Part shown: positions 23,624-34,167 of the stretch, in pieces | Numbering within the stretch: the first letter of the stretch is position 1 | Layout: each line of letters opens with the position of its first letter | Origin: Gymnothorax reevesii | Taxonomy: Eukaryota > Chordata > Actinopteri > Anguilliformes > Muraenidae | Direction of reading: 5' to 3' | Length of the DNA: 64,000 bases | Assembly: GCA_029721435.1 (NCBI GenBank) | Contig: CM056573.1 | Span: 148,573,947 to 148,637,946, forward strand | Notes under the pieces: model-generated | What the model saw: the letters and a program-made list of their open reading frames with translations, nothing else | What the model was told of the DNA's origin: nothing | Database searches by the model: none | Program-made: the position numbers and the translations under genes

Positions 23624-25184
23624 TAGCTGTCAGAATGACGGTGATGCCTGGCTTCAAGCTTACTTCTCAAATCTTACAAATTTATCGTGGTATGTTTATC
23701 TTTGCTTTATAGGTTGGTTGTGTCTTCTAAACTTAGATTGTCGCCCATATACTGTTGCGTTGAGCTAAAAATAACACCCAATACATATTGGTGTGAATCG
23801 TTAATCGCCTCTAAGTGGGATATCACACCTTACAGTTTTATGCTTCATGAAAGAGGGAAAAGTAAAACATTATTTCAAAATTAGAGCATTGATCATTTGA
23901 ATTTTGGCTTTGTTCCTTTTCCACAATGGGGATCTCAAAGTGAACTTCAGACTGACCAAATAAATCAAAAATGGTGAATTTTTAGGAACAGAGCTCAACT
24001 AAGTTGCATATTGATTAGGCAATGGCATATAGCCGACACCTCTCTTTGCTGGACTTAGAAATTTTCACAACAAAAACTCCAGTTTACCATATGCAGAGAG
24101 AAAACTACTCAGCCCATGGTGCTACAATTTGAGTATGTTGTTCAGACTTCAGTTCTACATTCATTTTTGTCTACTGCGCAAGTCCCAATTTTATCACCTA
24201 GAAATGGTTCGATTGCGCATGTCCGACTTCAGGTCACTCATGATTTAATGTATGTGAACTCAGGACTCTATTAAGTTACATATTGATTAAGCAATGGCAT
24301 AGCCGTCACCTGCCGATGTTGGACAGTACAAGGCAGCGGTGACATGCAACAATATTTCTGCAATATTTATGTATTCATAACTTCTGAAATATTGGTTGGA
24401 TCGTAACAATTTTCTGAGGATTCATAGGGATGGGCTCTCACTGTAAGCATACCAAATTTCAGCTCAATATCTAAATTGGTTCTGGAGAAGAAGGCTGTTA
24501 AGTGTTCAGCTAATTATTAAAAATGGCGGCCATACTCATCATCCAATCAAGATCCAGCTCATGCCGGTCATAAAGGGAATATATTAGGCTTACGAATGGT
24601 GCAATTATTATGTTCTAACTTTTAAAAAAAATCAGTTATTATCGCACAAGATCTGAAAATTCAATATGGTCACCAGGTCACATGACTCGGCGCAAGCGGA
24701 CGAAAGTAGGTCAGTTTGTTGTACAGCCTAAGTACAATACACACAACAATTTTTGTCTTTATGTGCAGCTGTTTTGAAGTTATAGGCATTTAAAGGTCGA
24801 TTTTGGTCACCTGACATATTCAACCAAATGCGAGCTTCTAGAATTTACACTGTAACTTAACACCATTCACATACTTTAAAGATCTATCAAAGCTCTACAA
24901 GTGTATCAAATATCATTCTATGGTTCTGGAGGAGAAGATCTTGAAACGTTTTTAGTTTTCTCGAATATGGCGGCCCAGTCATGTGACCTAGATCAACCTA
25001 CTGGTAAGAATATAACAGTAAACTCACATGCAACAAGTTGGCAAAGTTTAATGAAAATTGGTCAATTAGTTTTCAATTTATGCGATCCCAAAATTTAAAA
25101 TTGCGGCAGAATAATAATAATAGTACAAATAATAAACAACGATTACAGTAGGGCTTCAGCCATTCGGCTTGAAGCCCTAATAAT
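23592..25184 (-). mobile_element. second hairpin-and-ATT repeat, reverse orientation (left limit uncertain)
   Basis: The right end carries an AAT-rich stretch (about 25108-25135) followed by a hairpin (25152-25178) with 7-bp GGGCTTC/GAAGCCC stems. Read on the minus strand, the core is GCCGAATGGC, as in the element at 12.1 kb. The left limit may be the AAT array at 23592-23621. Inside are two diverged copies of a ~40-bp word (about 23999-24041 and 24269-24312) and two inverted AGGTCACATGAC 12-mers (24675-24686 and 24978-24989). No coding capacity seen. Confidence 0.5.
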
Positions 25185-25445
25185 ATCATCACATTTGTGA
25201 AAAGCTAATATGTAAACAACACATGTTCTGACTGCAGCAACCATATGACGTTACACAAGTTGGCATTTTGTTAGAAAGGCATACGCAAACATAGTACATT
25301 CGCTAATATAATTTACAAGCCTGGATAGACAAGGAACCTAACGTTAGTAGTGGGGTAATATGACTAATGTAACAGAAATAGTTACGTTGGCTAAACAATT
25401 CCTGTGAATAACTAATGCTCCACCAAAAACAAAACAGCAACTTAC

Positions 25446-25690
25446 CTGTTCAACAGAAAGGCTGCAACCATTGTGTCACTACTCAGGACTTTCAACTCCC
25501 TTAGTCGCCTCCATCGCTGAGAGGCTACACCGATATTTACTGGCGTTTGTCCTCTTGCTGTATCTGCAGCCTTTATAGTAAAAACTTTTTCTACTTTGAA
25601 CTTTCTTTTCCTGGGCTTTTTGGCAGGGCGAACGGTCACAAGTAACCGTGGAAGTGGTAGTTTTGGCAGAGTTCCAATTGCTCCGGAGCA
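25446..25690 (-). pseudogene. minus-strand exon-like fragment with VNIGxAxxRWRxLRxLK motif
   Basis: The minus strand is open from 25690 down to 25446. It encodes a basic segment (PAKKPRKRKFKVEK), then VNIGVASQRWRRLRELKVLS and SDTMVAAFLLN, and then meets a strong donor, AG followed by gtaagt, at 25446/25445. The VNIGxAxxRWRxLRxLKxLxSD...AxFLL pattern resembles the N-terminal segment of a multicopy group of fish proteins; that is from memory and not checked. There is no in-frame ATG before the upstream TAG, so this is either an internal exon or the broken 5' part of a retro- or transposon-associated gene inside the pou2f2 intron. No downstream exon was found. Confidence 0.35.
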
Positions 25691-26192
25691 CTATTGTTAG
25701 ATCAGAAATCACACTGTGAATAATTCGTGCAGAACTAAAGTCCTTCAGTATATATTCAGTGTGTATATTCAGTATATATTCTTCAGTGATGCACTCTAGC
25801 CAATAAAAGGTTTTTGGGCAGGCATTACTTAGGGCATCTAATAGTCACCCCCTGAGCGATGCACTCTAGCCTCGATGATTCTGCAGTACACTTCCAACAA
25901 CCTCTTGATTGCGGAATAATTTTCCTCCGGCAGCGATTTCACGCTTTGAGTTCAAGCTCATACACCCCAGGAGGTGAGGAGACTTGTCATTGGTTCTTTC
26001 CAACCAGACCGCAAGGTAGTGATTGGTTGGCGTGTATACAGGATTACTGCAGCTACAGATGATGGATCTTTTTAGGTCCTTTTTCAGAATTCATAAGTTA
26101 TTTATTGCTTTTGGGGTGCAAGGACCATTTAAAAAGCTGTATATTTGATTATTGTACCTAGCCTGCCTTCAAAATTTTTAATACTCCTGCAG

Positions 26193-26384
26193 AACCAGAA
26201 GCCTACCTCGGAGGAGATCCTGCTGATCGCCGAGCAGCTGAATATGGAGAAGGAGGTGATCCGGGTCTGGTTCTGCAACCGGCGCCAGAAAGAGAAACGC
26301 ATCAACCCTGCCAGCGCCACCCCTCCCTTGCCCAGTCAGCCCCCGCCTGCGACGCACAAACCCCCCTGCTACAGCCCGCACATG
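26193..26384 (+). CDS. pou2f2: pou2f2 exon with homeodomain helices 2-3
   Basis: A 192-nt phase-0 exon (residues 425-488), acceptor tactcctgcag, donor gtacgg. It reads [20 protein letters not shown] then [19 protein letters not shown], including the recognition helix with Cys at homeodomain position 50 and Asn at 51, the POU-class hallmark. [10 protein letters not shown] is the Oct-2 form; Oct-1 has EEITMIADQL. After the domain comes a Pro-rich stretch ending CYSPHM, similar to Oct-2 SYSPHMV. The reading frame stays open past the donor for about 200 nt, but the next exon joins in phase and matches Oct-2, so I end it here. Confidence 0.97.
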
Positions 26385-26723
26385 GTACGGCTCACACTCA
26401 CCCCCTCCCTTCTGCCCTCACACTCAACTCCATCCCTGCACGTGTCAGACCAACCATTTGCACATCCTTTCTTCGCTGCCCAGCCGTGGTCTCAGTCACT
26501 GCATGGCTTTACTTCCACCTGCCAAGGCTCGTCCCTAATTCCATTCAACCTTTGCACTTGGCATGGTCCTTCCAGTCCAGGTTAAATCTACTCGGACTGT
26601 ACCATTGATTATTTTGGGTGGAACCACTCACGTATTAAAATAGTGTAGATTGGCATGCTGTCTAACTCCTCTTGTGTCTCCATCTGCCTCTGTTTCTCCT
26701 CCTCTCTGTATCCCTCCCTCCAG
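26385..26723 (+). other. pou2f2 intron (339 bp), C-rich
   Basis: Short intron in which the upstream reading frame stays open for about 200 nt. Retention would add a Ser/Pro/His-rich tail and then stop at 26583-26585. It ends in a CT-rich acceptor tract. Confidence 0.7.
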
Positions 26724-26772
26724 ATATCCAGTCAGGGACTGTCCCAGGCTGTCACCAGCCTCAGCACAACAG
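26724..26772 (+). CDS. pou2f2: pou2f2 short C-terminal exon (LSQAVTSLSTT)
   Basis: A 49-nt exon (acceptor ccctccag, donor gtaggg) reading ISSQGLSQAVTSLSTT, phase 0 in and phase 1 out. Mammalian Oct-2 has LSQASSSLSTTVTTLSS; here the split codon makes Val and the next exon continues TTMSS. Ser/Thr-rich C-terminal activation region. Confidence 0.9.
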
Positions 26773-29700
26773 GTAGGGGGCAAACTCATCATTCACTCTG
26801 CGAGTCTTTCTGCTTGCCTACTGATGTATCTTTGCTTGATTCTCAATTCATTTTGAGTTTTGTTAAGAAAAAAATATTGAAGTGACTCAGGTCCATTAAC
26901 TAAGAGTGGGTTGGGGGATTTGTGATTCTGTTTGGTGACTTGAGCTTTCTTCCTGGTGCAAATTAGTGCAGACTCGGGTATGCATGCAAATATACTTTGC
27001 AGACAGGGAGTCAAATATTTACTGCTATGCTATATCAGTGCGTGCCAATAAATGTATGCGTCCAGGGTGGGAGGTATACTGCATACTGTAAACTTTATAC
27101 CAGGAAGCTATATCCCACCGCAAAATACTGACTATATTATCTTCACGTAGCCAGTAAAATTAACTTTTACATTTTTATTGACCAGCTGAGATATAAAGAC
27201 GATGTAAATTCCTCCATCCGTCATTGTCTGCCATCTGTCGTCTGTAATTCGGCACGAAACTTCTAGTGGCCAAAAATATTGATCAAAGTTGACAAAACTT
27301 GACATAAAATGTCTTTAGCACATATACTACTTTGGGATTGCATTTCGGACCCGCATGGCATGGTGGTCATATTGAAAATCTGAAGTTGTCCATTTTACAT
27401 CTTTTCAAAATAGATAAACAGCTGAAACTCGGTATGCAAGTACTATGTAACATGTCTCAACATATAAATGGCGAGTTTTGATGATTTCTAAAAAATGGTT
27501 GTTTTCGTACCCTTGATCTGCGACCTTTGATCTGCGAAGTCACAAACATTGATGAAATTTGATGAAATTTTGCATACAACATCATTAGGACATAAACTAC
27601 TTTAGTATTTCATTCCAGCCTTGTTACCCCCTCCCAAATGTGCAAGACAGGGTGGCAGACCAGTTGAGTTTCAGGTTCACTTGATCCTCTAGTTTCACAT
27701 TATTTATATTCCTCTTAGACAGTGATCCATGCGTATTCTGGTGTTTTTTCTCACCAAAATTCCATTCATTAGATTTTAATAAGCTCTTAATTTGTTTTAA
27801 TTTGGTGCATTTATGTTTAGAGCAGTCATTTATCTATTTGTCAGTTACTGTATTCATCTTTTTAATTCAGGTCATCATAAAAGCCCAAGGAGGAGCAACA
27901 AAGTACTAATTCTGATTTTGTTTAAATTGATGATTCAATAATCTTTTTCTACAGGATGAAATAAATCCATATTTTTTCATTATGAAAAAAAATATGGCAT
28001 TCATTAAATTTAATTTAATCTTAATTATTTCAGGCGTGTTTCATGAAGCCTGAATGTTAAGCTTAAAAGCGAAAATTGTTTGTGTCATAACTACTAAGTG
28101 AAAAAGCTAAATGACTGTCCTCCATGTATTGTGTTTCCATCATTTTTGCTAGGGCTTGAATTTTGAAAGAACTCTCAACACCTGTGTTCAGCAACCTAGT
28201 TTTGGATTTTCGCTGTGTTTAATTTGACCTGCTTAAAAATGTTGTTGTTTGAAATTATTTGCAATATATAAAGCTTAATACAATATGTTCAAGGGTGTTT
28301 TATTCTTCATAGAAATTTCTGTTAACAAATGGCACGCGACAGTAAATGACTGTTTTAAACAGAAATTCCAGTGAATCAGGACAAATTATCAGCTTGCTAA
28401 AATCCTGCAATGGCACTTGTGGTTGGAACAAAAGCCAGCATACATACACGAGGTGGGCCAGGACTGGGGTTGCGAACCACTGCGCTAAGAAAAATTCAGT
28501 ATTAAGAGACAATACTGGCAAATTAAACTATTTAGATCATAAGTAATTACAGCGTAGCACTACTCCTAAAACAAACCAACAAAAAAACGCCTGTGTTTGT
28601 TGGTGAAAATTGTTTCAGCGCTTGGTACTTATTACAGTGTGGACCAAAATGTAATTGGATCTTGCTGTAAGTTTCCTTGGTTGTACATCCTCAATTCATC
28701 ACTGTGCAGAACACCTGCAGGACAGCCATCAGGGTCATAAATTTAGCAGCCGAGCTAATGATTTCTACAGGCTTTTAAAAGTGGCCTTCGCTGCTCGAAC
28801 AAGACAGTCCACTTATTGATTTATATCTCAGTCTGCTCCTTGATATATATCACAGTCAGCTTATTGATATATATCATTGTTATCTATTGTGGCAAAAAAA
28901 CATTTGCAAAACCTATTGTTCAGCCGAGGGCCAGATCTCAAAAATAGATCAATGAATACACAGCCAAATTCTCAAAACACTTTTTTTTTTTTTTTGAGAG
29001 GAACAGCTTCAGCTATTATTGCTAGTTGATACCATGATTTGTAATAGGCATTTAACTTCAGCGCAGCATGACATGACTGCAAGACTAGTGTTGCCTTCTT
29101 CTTTTAAATGTGAGACACTTTTTCAAAGAAAACATGCTATTAAATGATTAATTGCTTCTTACAATGCCATGTTTTCATATAGGCTCTTGCATGAAAAAAA
29201 AAAAATATGTTCACATTTGATGGAACTTTCATCAGGAGATGTATTGATTTAAGGCAGAATGTTTTCATCTTTTTGTGGACAATGTGTCCGGAGCGTTGTG
29301 TCTCAGCCAAGATTTCAGCTTTTAAAAGCAATGGTCGCCAGGTGGTGATGAGTGTGATAAGAGCTCTGTTGCAGTTGGCAGCCAAGTTATAGTGGCAAAC
29401 GTGTATTTTTTAGACCTTCGAGGGGTGTGAAAAACAAGTTTGCCCACCACTGACTGCACATTGGAATTTCAGTTTCTGTTTGAAACTGATAGATTTACAG
29501 CAGTCCCTGAGGCATTCTGCTGGACTCCGTGAAACTAAACTTATCTGAGCAGCAGTTTTAATGAATACCAAGGATGGACTAGTAATCCTATTTTGGTATT
29601 TTGAGTTATGATGGAGTTGAAGATAATATATGCCCCACTGTGTCTGTTTGTGTGTGCTCAGTCCTAGCATGCTCTTAATGCTGTTGAGCTTACAGGTTCA

Positions 29701-30098
29701 TCTGCTTTTTTAATGATCAGTTTCACAGTTCTGCTTCTCTCAGAGAATTGGGACCTTACTGGTTTTGACATTCGAAACTTCTCAGTTCTGTGGTAGTCAT
29801 AGCTGAATAAAAATATGATTGACTGTTTGGGCTCAGAGTACAGATGAAATATTGGGCCTTCCATGTCTCTATCTGGGCAGATGTTCGAAGAGTCCCCCCA
29901 TTTCAGTTTATCCATTATGCTTATTTATGTTTACTTCTTACATTATTTTATGATAAAGATTCAATTTTTTAAATTTCTGAGGAAAAGTTGTTATTGTCAA
30001 GTGATTACAACTCATGCCTAAAACTCTCTCAGCTGACTTCTCTTTGTCTCTCTCTCTCTCTCTCTCTCTCTTCCCTGCTCTTTCTCTCCCTCACGTAG
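26773..30098 (+). other. pou2f2 intron, diverged repeat in the middle
   Basis: An octamer ATGCAAAT occurs at 26984-26991. The segment about 27180-27640 contains paired phrases such as gacaaaacttgacataaaat/gaaatttgatgaaattttgc and two cctttgatctgcga-like words. It looks like an old element built of diverged tandem units, without defined ends. The rest is AT-rich and featureless, with a T-run at 28981-28996. Confidence 0.45.
30046..30072. repeat. (CT)n microsatellite in a polypyrimidine tract
   Basis: CT array about 27 bases upstream of the acceptor of the Ser/Pro exon at 30099. Confidence 0.9.
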
Positions 30099-30240
30099 TG
30101 ACCACAATGTCATCAGTTTGTCCTCTGACTCCCAGCGGCCCTTCCACGCTCAGCTCCGCCCCTTCCCCTGTGACCCCGCCTCCTCGCAGCACAGCCAGCC
30201 CTGCCCCTCCCAGCCACAGCACACTGGGCTTGAACACAGG
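30099..30240 (+). CDS. pou2f2: pou2f2 Ser/Pro/Thr-rich C-terminal exon
   Basis: A 142-nt exon after a (CT)n tract ending cacgtag. It completes Val, then reads TTMSSVCPLTPSGPSTLSS, PSPVTPPPRSTASPAPPSHS and TLGLNT. Mammalian Oct-2 has SVTPPPPATTNSTNPSPQGS with LGLNP-like residues further on. The donor is taken as gtgaga at 30241, leaving GG to pair with the G at 32325 (Gly). One base earlier (ggtgag) would break the frame. Reading through the donor meets TGA at once. Role: C-terminal activation domain. Confidence 0.92.
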
Positions 30241-32324
30241 GTGAGAGCGTGCTCAGTGCGCCCGAGCTCCGACACACTCAATGCCGTCCCTTTAGCACGG
30301 ACCCCTCGACTCGCTTACCTCCCCCCTCCCTGACGCTGCGCGCAATGACACGACACACAGGACACATCACACGCGCCCACGCAGCGCCTGCCAGGCGGGC
30401 TCCCCCTCGTGTTCACCTGTAGTTTGTGGCGTTTTGGATGCCGCTGCAGGGCACTGCTCTGCCCCCCTAACCCTGTGTGTGGTTTTTGTGTTCGCAGCTT
30501 GTGCCGTGCGGACAAAAAGAATGGTGACGTCTCTAACTACATCACCGATTTCGCCGCAAACTTGAGGTGAAAATGGCGGAGGGAGTGGAGTCTGCTTGCA
30601 CACGCATGTTCAGCACAATGGTGCACAGGGACCACTCAGCCAATCACAAGCATGCTCTCCTCTTACAGGAGACGCAGGCTCCAGTGTAACAGTTACATTC
30701 ACGCAACCACCTACGCTGAACTAACTGAGAATTAGACACGCATGTAAAATACTATTTCCTGACACTCCTGCGCGTGCATATGTCCACACACACACACACG
30801 CACTCACACACATCAGTACCTCAGTGCTACCTTCTTCTATCTCCATTTTTTTCATTTTCAATGAGATTGTATAAATATCGTAGAAAGGAGGGCAATTTGT
30901 CTCTATTTTGAAATCATGGCTGCCAGGATTATGACTCCTCTATTAGTGTATTTCAGATCCGCCTCCTTCTATCCCCAGATATTTTTAAGGAAAGTGAATC
31001 CTATCCCTGTCTAATTCCATTCTATCCAGTCAAGTTCTTGCAAGGGAGGTTCTCGCTAAATTCTATCTCCATTGGGCCTGTGCGTTTTTACTAGCATGTG
31101 ACTGACTCCTTTGCTTGACTGACGTATCTCTTCTTCCCATGAATGAGAGAACGAGCTCAAACTTTTCTGCTGCTGCATGGATTTGTTCTTATGCTTTAAA
31201 TGAGAAGACTGGTAAACCTGCTGGGAAGGGTAATAATAGGTTTTGCCAGACCCCCCCAGGACTTTCTCGCACAATAAATGCGATTTGCAGTCAAATTAGC
31301 AATGTTCTTGTGTGAGCACCACGCTGAATGCAAGGTAAGGAAAAAATAAGAATAAATTAAAATCTACAATATCTAACCTCTGAGAAGAACTAGGATTTTA
31401 GTTTGAACTGGATACAGTACAAAACAGAACTCCCCGCGAAAACCCTGCAACCAATGCATTTTCTCCAATTAAATAGTCCATAAATATCAAAGTAACATAA
31501 AATTTACCTCAAGGCATTCATTTATTATCCCTGAATATCCAGTCTTTTATAGAAGTACATTCTTCAAGGCAAGAGTCAAAAAGGAGGGCTCAAAGTCGTG
31601 TACTCCTTGGACATTGGACGAAATAGCTCTAACTCAAAGGTCCTGAAAGTTTCAGAAATTGCTATCTCCAAGTGACAATTTTTCATTTCCATAAAAATTC
31701 TGTATAAGTTTTAGTTAAGTTGAACCTGCATAGTGAAGTATTAACACATTTACCATGAAGTGCCAAATATTCAATGTGGTCGTTGAAGGAGAGACAAATT
31801 TCATCATGTTGAATATTGGAAGCTTTAGTATCAACACCAGATATGGAGACATAACAAGGTAGCACTGAGGTCGCAATATACGCCTGTCAAAGCCGAATTG
31901 CACAGGCAAGTCTATAAACACTGTGTGCACGCTAATACTTCCTGTAAAAATGTTTCTATGCTTCTGTCCTGTCTAACTTGCTTGTGGAACTCAGACTCAA
32001 AATGGTGCAAGAAAATGCTGGTGTGCATAAAATCTGCATGTTCCTAAAGCCAAGATTGACACGCAGGACTCATATGATGTCAGCGGTAGAGTAGCCCGGA
32101 GCCATGCCTAAGAACATGTCTGCGGTCTCTGCTATGTGAGACACAGAGAGCACTGCATGCACTGGCCAGTGATGGATTAAATCTTTGGGGTTGCACTGAG
32201 TGGGACAATAAGCTGTGACTTTGCTTCTAATTCTGCTTCCCTCTACCTGCCTTTCTGTGTGCGCGTGTGTGTATTCCGCATGCTTGTGTGCTTGGGCCTG
32301 CCTGGGTGCATGTGTGTGTTTCAG
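30241..32324 (+). other. pou2f2 intron with GC-rich start and candidate cassette exon
   Basis: The first 300 bases are GC-rich and CpG-containing, unlike the other introns, and hold the 69-nt candidate exon. A short CA tract lies near 30787-30810. Beyond 30850 the DNA is AT-rich and featureless. Confidence 0.6.
30498..30566 (+). CDS. candidate pou2f2 cassette exon (69 nt), unconfirmed
   Basis: Between the exons at 30240 and 32325 a T/G-rich tract ends ttcgcag and is followed by 69 nt ending TTGAG before gtgaaa. Entering in the phase set by the upstream exon it is open for 23 codons (after a Gly: LCRADKKNGDVSNYITDFAA then NLR) and leaves in the same phase, so inclusion would keep the frame. 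Its basic, non-repetitive composition differs from its Ser/Pro neighbours. I do not recall a mammalian counterpart. Open frame plus passable splice sites can arise by chance over 69 nt, so this is a candidate only. Confidence 0.3.
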
Positions 32325-32398
32325 GAACACTATGATGGGAGTTAACACAGGAATGAACCAAGCTCTCATCAGCGGCAACCCACTGGCTACTATACAAG
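32325..32398 (+). CDS. pou2f2: pou2f2 C-terminal exon (NPLATIQ)
   Basis: A 74-nt exon after gtgtgtttcag, reading [20 protein letters not shown] then ATIQ. Mammalian long Oct-2 has STMVGLSSGLSPALMSNNPL-ATIQ and Oct-1 has ALMSNSTLATIQ, so the match is clear. It ends in phase 1 (last G). The donor gtgtgt is itself the beginning of a 265-bp GT/GC microsatellite, so donor choice or intron retention may vary. Confidence 0.94.
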
Positions 32399-32530
32399 GT
32401 GTGTGTGTGTGCGTGTGCGTGTGCGTGCGTGTAAGCATGTCTGGGTGCACGCGTGTGCGTGCATGCGCGCGCGCGTGTGTGTGGGAGCACGCACGTATGT
32501 GTGTGTGTGTGTGTGTGTGTGTATGCACGC

Positions 32531-32565
<35 letters not shown>

Positions 32566-32664
32566 CACGCGCGCGCGTGTGTGTGTGTGTGTGTGTATGC
32601 ACGCGCGTGTGTGTGTGTGTGTGTATGCACGCAAGTGCGTGTGTGTGTGTGTGTGTGTGTGCAC
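32399..32664. repeat. GT/GC microsatellite starting at a splice donor
   Basis: About 265 bp of GT repeats interspersed with GC-rich alternating blocks (gcgcgcgcg, cacgcgcgcgcg), purely alternating purine-pyrimidine over long runs and so able to adopt Z-DNA. It begins with the donor GT of the NPLATIQ exon. The long His/Thr frames on the minus strand and Val/Cys frames on the plus strand derive from it. Confidence 0.95.
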
Positions 32665-33244
32665 GAGAGAGGGTGCGCTGTGGGGACAGTGAGACTCCTG
32701 CCGAGGGCGCAGCAGAAATGCACAGAGGACAGAAAATCCAGTAAAGAAGAGCACAAGGCGAAGGCAAACAAATGTATATTGTAACAGGGTTTGTTATTTA
32801 TTGAGGGAATAGTGTAATCTATATGCAGGAGTACACATACAGAGTATGGCCCAGAATGCACTGACGAATGGTGGTGGGCCTCTCATGGTGGAGAAGTGAT
32901 AATAAACATGATGTTGTGACACCCCACTGTTAAGGCAGCCCTGTGGACGAACACCACTCCACCATTGACCCAAAAAGAACCCAGAAAAACACCCTTATAA
33001 CAATCAAATCCATGAGAATTATAAACATAAAGACATGCAAACAACCATTACACCAAACCAAGGCTCCCAGACAAGCAGTGAAAAAATTGTAGACTAAGAG
33101 TCAGCAGGACCAGCAGTCCTAAAACCAGTCTTTCAATGGTGCACCTCATAGAGCTATCAAGGGTAGCACATCTAAGCAGAGCTCATGAGAACAGGAGGGG
33201 GAAAGAGAAGTTCAGTAGAGGGAAACAGAGGATCTTACATGAGT

Positions 33245-33330
33245 GGTCGTGCCATATGAAAGTTATGAAACGGATTGAGTAAATCTAAAAATGTACTCAA
33301 CCATTTTCATAACTTTCTTATGATATGACC
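33245..33330. repeat. 86-nt near-perfect hairpin
   Basis: Arms 33245-33281 and 33294-33330 flank a 12-nt loop. The inner 29 bases (CATATGAAAGTTATGAAACG...) pair at about 25 positions. Size and shape suit a pre-miRNA, but small palindromic MITE relics look the same. No miRNA family recognised. Confidence 0.5.
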
Positions 33331-33468
33331 AAGAGTGTACGATTCTGTTTATCACATACTGTGTTTCACATAACTGAATTGCGTAATTTGATACAAAAGA
33401 AATGTAATTTCCGACAGCACCCATCATGTGTTTGCATTTGGCTAATGCAATCACTCTGCTATCTTATG

Positions 33469-34167
33469 GTGCTTTCACACCGCACGCGCAATCGCGACAC
33501 ACGCAGAGCAAGACCACTATTTTCGATGAAGGATGCGACACTGCGCGGATGAGCAGTGGCGCAGCTTTAAGCGGCGCGCAGCAGCTTGATTTTCAGCAAT
33601 GGTTTGCGTCCAAAGGTCAACTGCATTGAACCTTGACTTCAAATTGCACTTAACTCTCAGAGGCGCGTCCAATGCCTCTGCAGAATTTGCGGGAGTACAT
33701 CTGTGGAAGTGTCCTAGCAACAATCAGCTGTAGCAAAAGGAAAAATAAATAATGTATGTCCGAGCATCCGGAGTTATACAACTCCACAATCAAAATGTAT
33801 TGGAACTTGGCCAAGAAAGCACTGGCATGATGGGGATATATGGTTTGAAAAAAATTTCCATTATTTACATATTTCACATTCTGATTCTAGAGAAGCCAGA
33901 CCGCACTGCCGAATAATTTAAAGCGACACAGCAGCTATCTGCGAAAACGTTAAGTTTGCTGCATTAAACCATTGAATGTTGAATATAATTACCCAATAAA
34001 CATACGAGGTGGCGATCTGGTGAGGGAAAAAAATCCCTGTCATAATTTATCAGCTTTAGCTACATTTCGCTAAAGTTATCCCTTCATGCTAACTTGCTTC
34101 CTCATGACGTCGTGTGGTTGAGCTTGCTCTCAACCTCGTGCAAACGCTTATGGTGTGAAAGCAGCCT
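33469..34167. mobile_element. MITE with imperfect TIRs (GGTGCTTTCACACC)
   Basis: The left end TGGTGCTTTCACACC (from 33468) is mirrored at the right by GGTGTGAAAGCAGCC (34152-34166), 15-bp TIRs with two mismatches. The GC-richer interior, with gcgcgca words, contrasts with its AT-rich surroundings. No transposase. The target-site duplication is unclear (TTA on one side, TAA on the other). Confidence 0.55.

Larger units (their letters stand above)
20833..26192 (+). other. large pou2f2 intron splitting the homeodomain
   Basis: 5.4 kb. 20833-23066 holds nothing I recognise beyond T- and A-runs (22149-22163, 22868-22879). From 23067 on come a TTAA-flanked MITE, an AAT array, the second hairpin-type repeat and a minus-strand exon-like fragment, all listed separately. 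A 14-bp word (gatgcactctagcc) is repeated at 25787-25800 and 25858-25871. Confidence 0.7.

Noticed and set aside
26385..26585. Open extension of the homeodomain exon past its donor
   Set aside because: The exon at 26724 joins in phase and continues the known Oct-2 sequence; the extension is best read as retained intron at most.
32070..32861. Long minus-strand frame rich in Thr-His and plus-strand Val-Cys frames
   Set aside because: Direct translations of the GT/GC microsatellite; no motif, no splice sites of their own.
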